DNA from: Thermoplasmata archaeon
GTDB taxonomy: Archaea; Thermoplasmatota; Thermoplasmata; Lutacidiplasmatales; UBA184
Reading direction: 5' to 3'
NCBI GenBank assembly: GCA_021828715.1
Contig: JAJZDF010000060.1
Coordinates: 1 to 5,494 of the forward strand
DNA length: 5,494 bases
Made by a program: the position numbers and the translations under genes. Below are positions 5,427-5,494 of this stretch, piece after piece (position 1 is the first letter of the stretch; every line of letters starts with the position of its first letter). The notes under the pieces are model-generated. The model was not told the origin of the DNA. It did no database searches and was given only the letters and a program-made list of their open reading frames with translations.

Positions 5427-5494
5427 GCTATGGCGACTACCTGCGGCTCGACCTCGTGCTGGGCGCGCAGCTGCCGCGCTCGCCCGACCACAAC
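5423..5494 (+). CDS. kynA: Tryptophan 2,3-dioxygenase, N-terminal fragment (runs off right edge)
   Basis: Only 24 codons are visible: SYGDYLRLD followed by [12 protein letters not shown]. This matches the conserved start of the TDO haem domain (Y-G-x-Y-L-x-L-D-x-x-L-x-A-Q-x-P-x-S-x-x-H). TDO oxidises L-tryptophan to N-formylkynurenine, the first step of the kynurenine route of tryptophan breakdown. The haem ligand and active site lie beyond the window. ATG 5423 overlaps the polX stop by ATGA. I see no SD close upstream. In the same frame, upstream of this [14 protein letters not shown] also resembles the N-terminal tail of bacterial TDOs as I remember them, yet no ATG, GTG or TTG exists in that frame back to at least 4982. 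The true start, or a frameshift with polX, is thus unresolved. Confidence 0.8.
   Translation, partial: MSYGDYLRLDLVLGAQLPRSPDHN

Noticed and set aside
1..5494. tRNA or rRNA genes, CRISPR array, insertion sequence, prophage or toxin-antitoxin genes
   Set aside because: No cloverleaf, spaced repeats, transposase motif or terminal inverted repeats were seen on reading both strands.

Overview
The window is very GC-rich, with strong G/C preference at third codon positions. It looks like ordinary chromosome of a high-GC prokaryote, and I favour an archaeon. The one clear promoter has a TTTTATA box with no recognisable bacterial -35 element. Genes that head transcripts show little or no Shine-Dalgarno (SD) sequence, while genes inside transcripts have good SD sequences 7 nt before ATG. 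A high-GC Thermoplasmatota-like lineage is my guess, partly from the style of the MFS protein. The promoter also contains TATAGT, which would match a bacterial -10 box, so the domain assignment is not certain.

Left part (1-1813, minus strand): a marR-like repressor gene followed by an EmrB/QacA-type MFS exporter gene that runs off the left edge. The two overlap by ATGA. The 55-nt region upstream of marR holds a TATA box and two related palindromes lying between that box and the start codon. This is the expected layout of a self-repressed drug or xenobiotic efflux operon.

Middle (1814-3090, minus strand): a gene of the TIGR02757/DUF2400 family, followed by a translationally coupled gene for an unrecognised 135-residue protein. 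The C-terminal half of the TIGR02757 protein looks like endonuclease III, with an Asp-containing LDLHV segment and four cysteines spaced C-x8-C-x2-C-x5-C. It may be an iron-sulfur, DNA-acting protein.

Right part (3155-5494, plus strand, divergent from the middle block): a GNAT acetyltransferase, a family X DNA polymerase (PolX), and the first codons of a tryptophan 2,3-dioxygenase (TDO) gene overlapping the polX stop by ATGA. The polymerase domain is intact. Its C-terminal PHP domain is short and has lost key metal-ligand motifs. TDO-like sequence also continues upstream of the only available ATG, inside the 3' end of polX, so this junction is the oddest point of the window.

I saw no tRNA, rRNA, CRISPR array, insertion sequence or prophage gene. 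The most rewarding points are the iron-sulfur TIGR02757 protein beside PolX, the decayed PHP domain, the polX/TDO junction and the double MarR operator.
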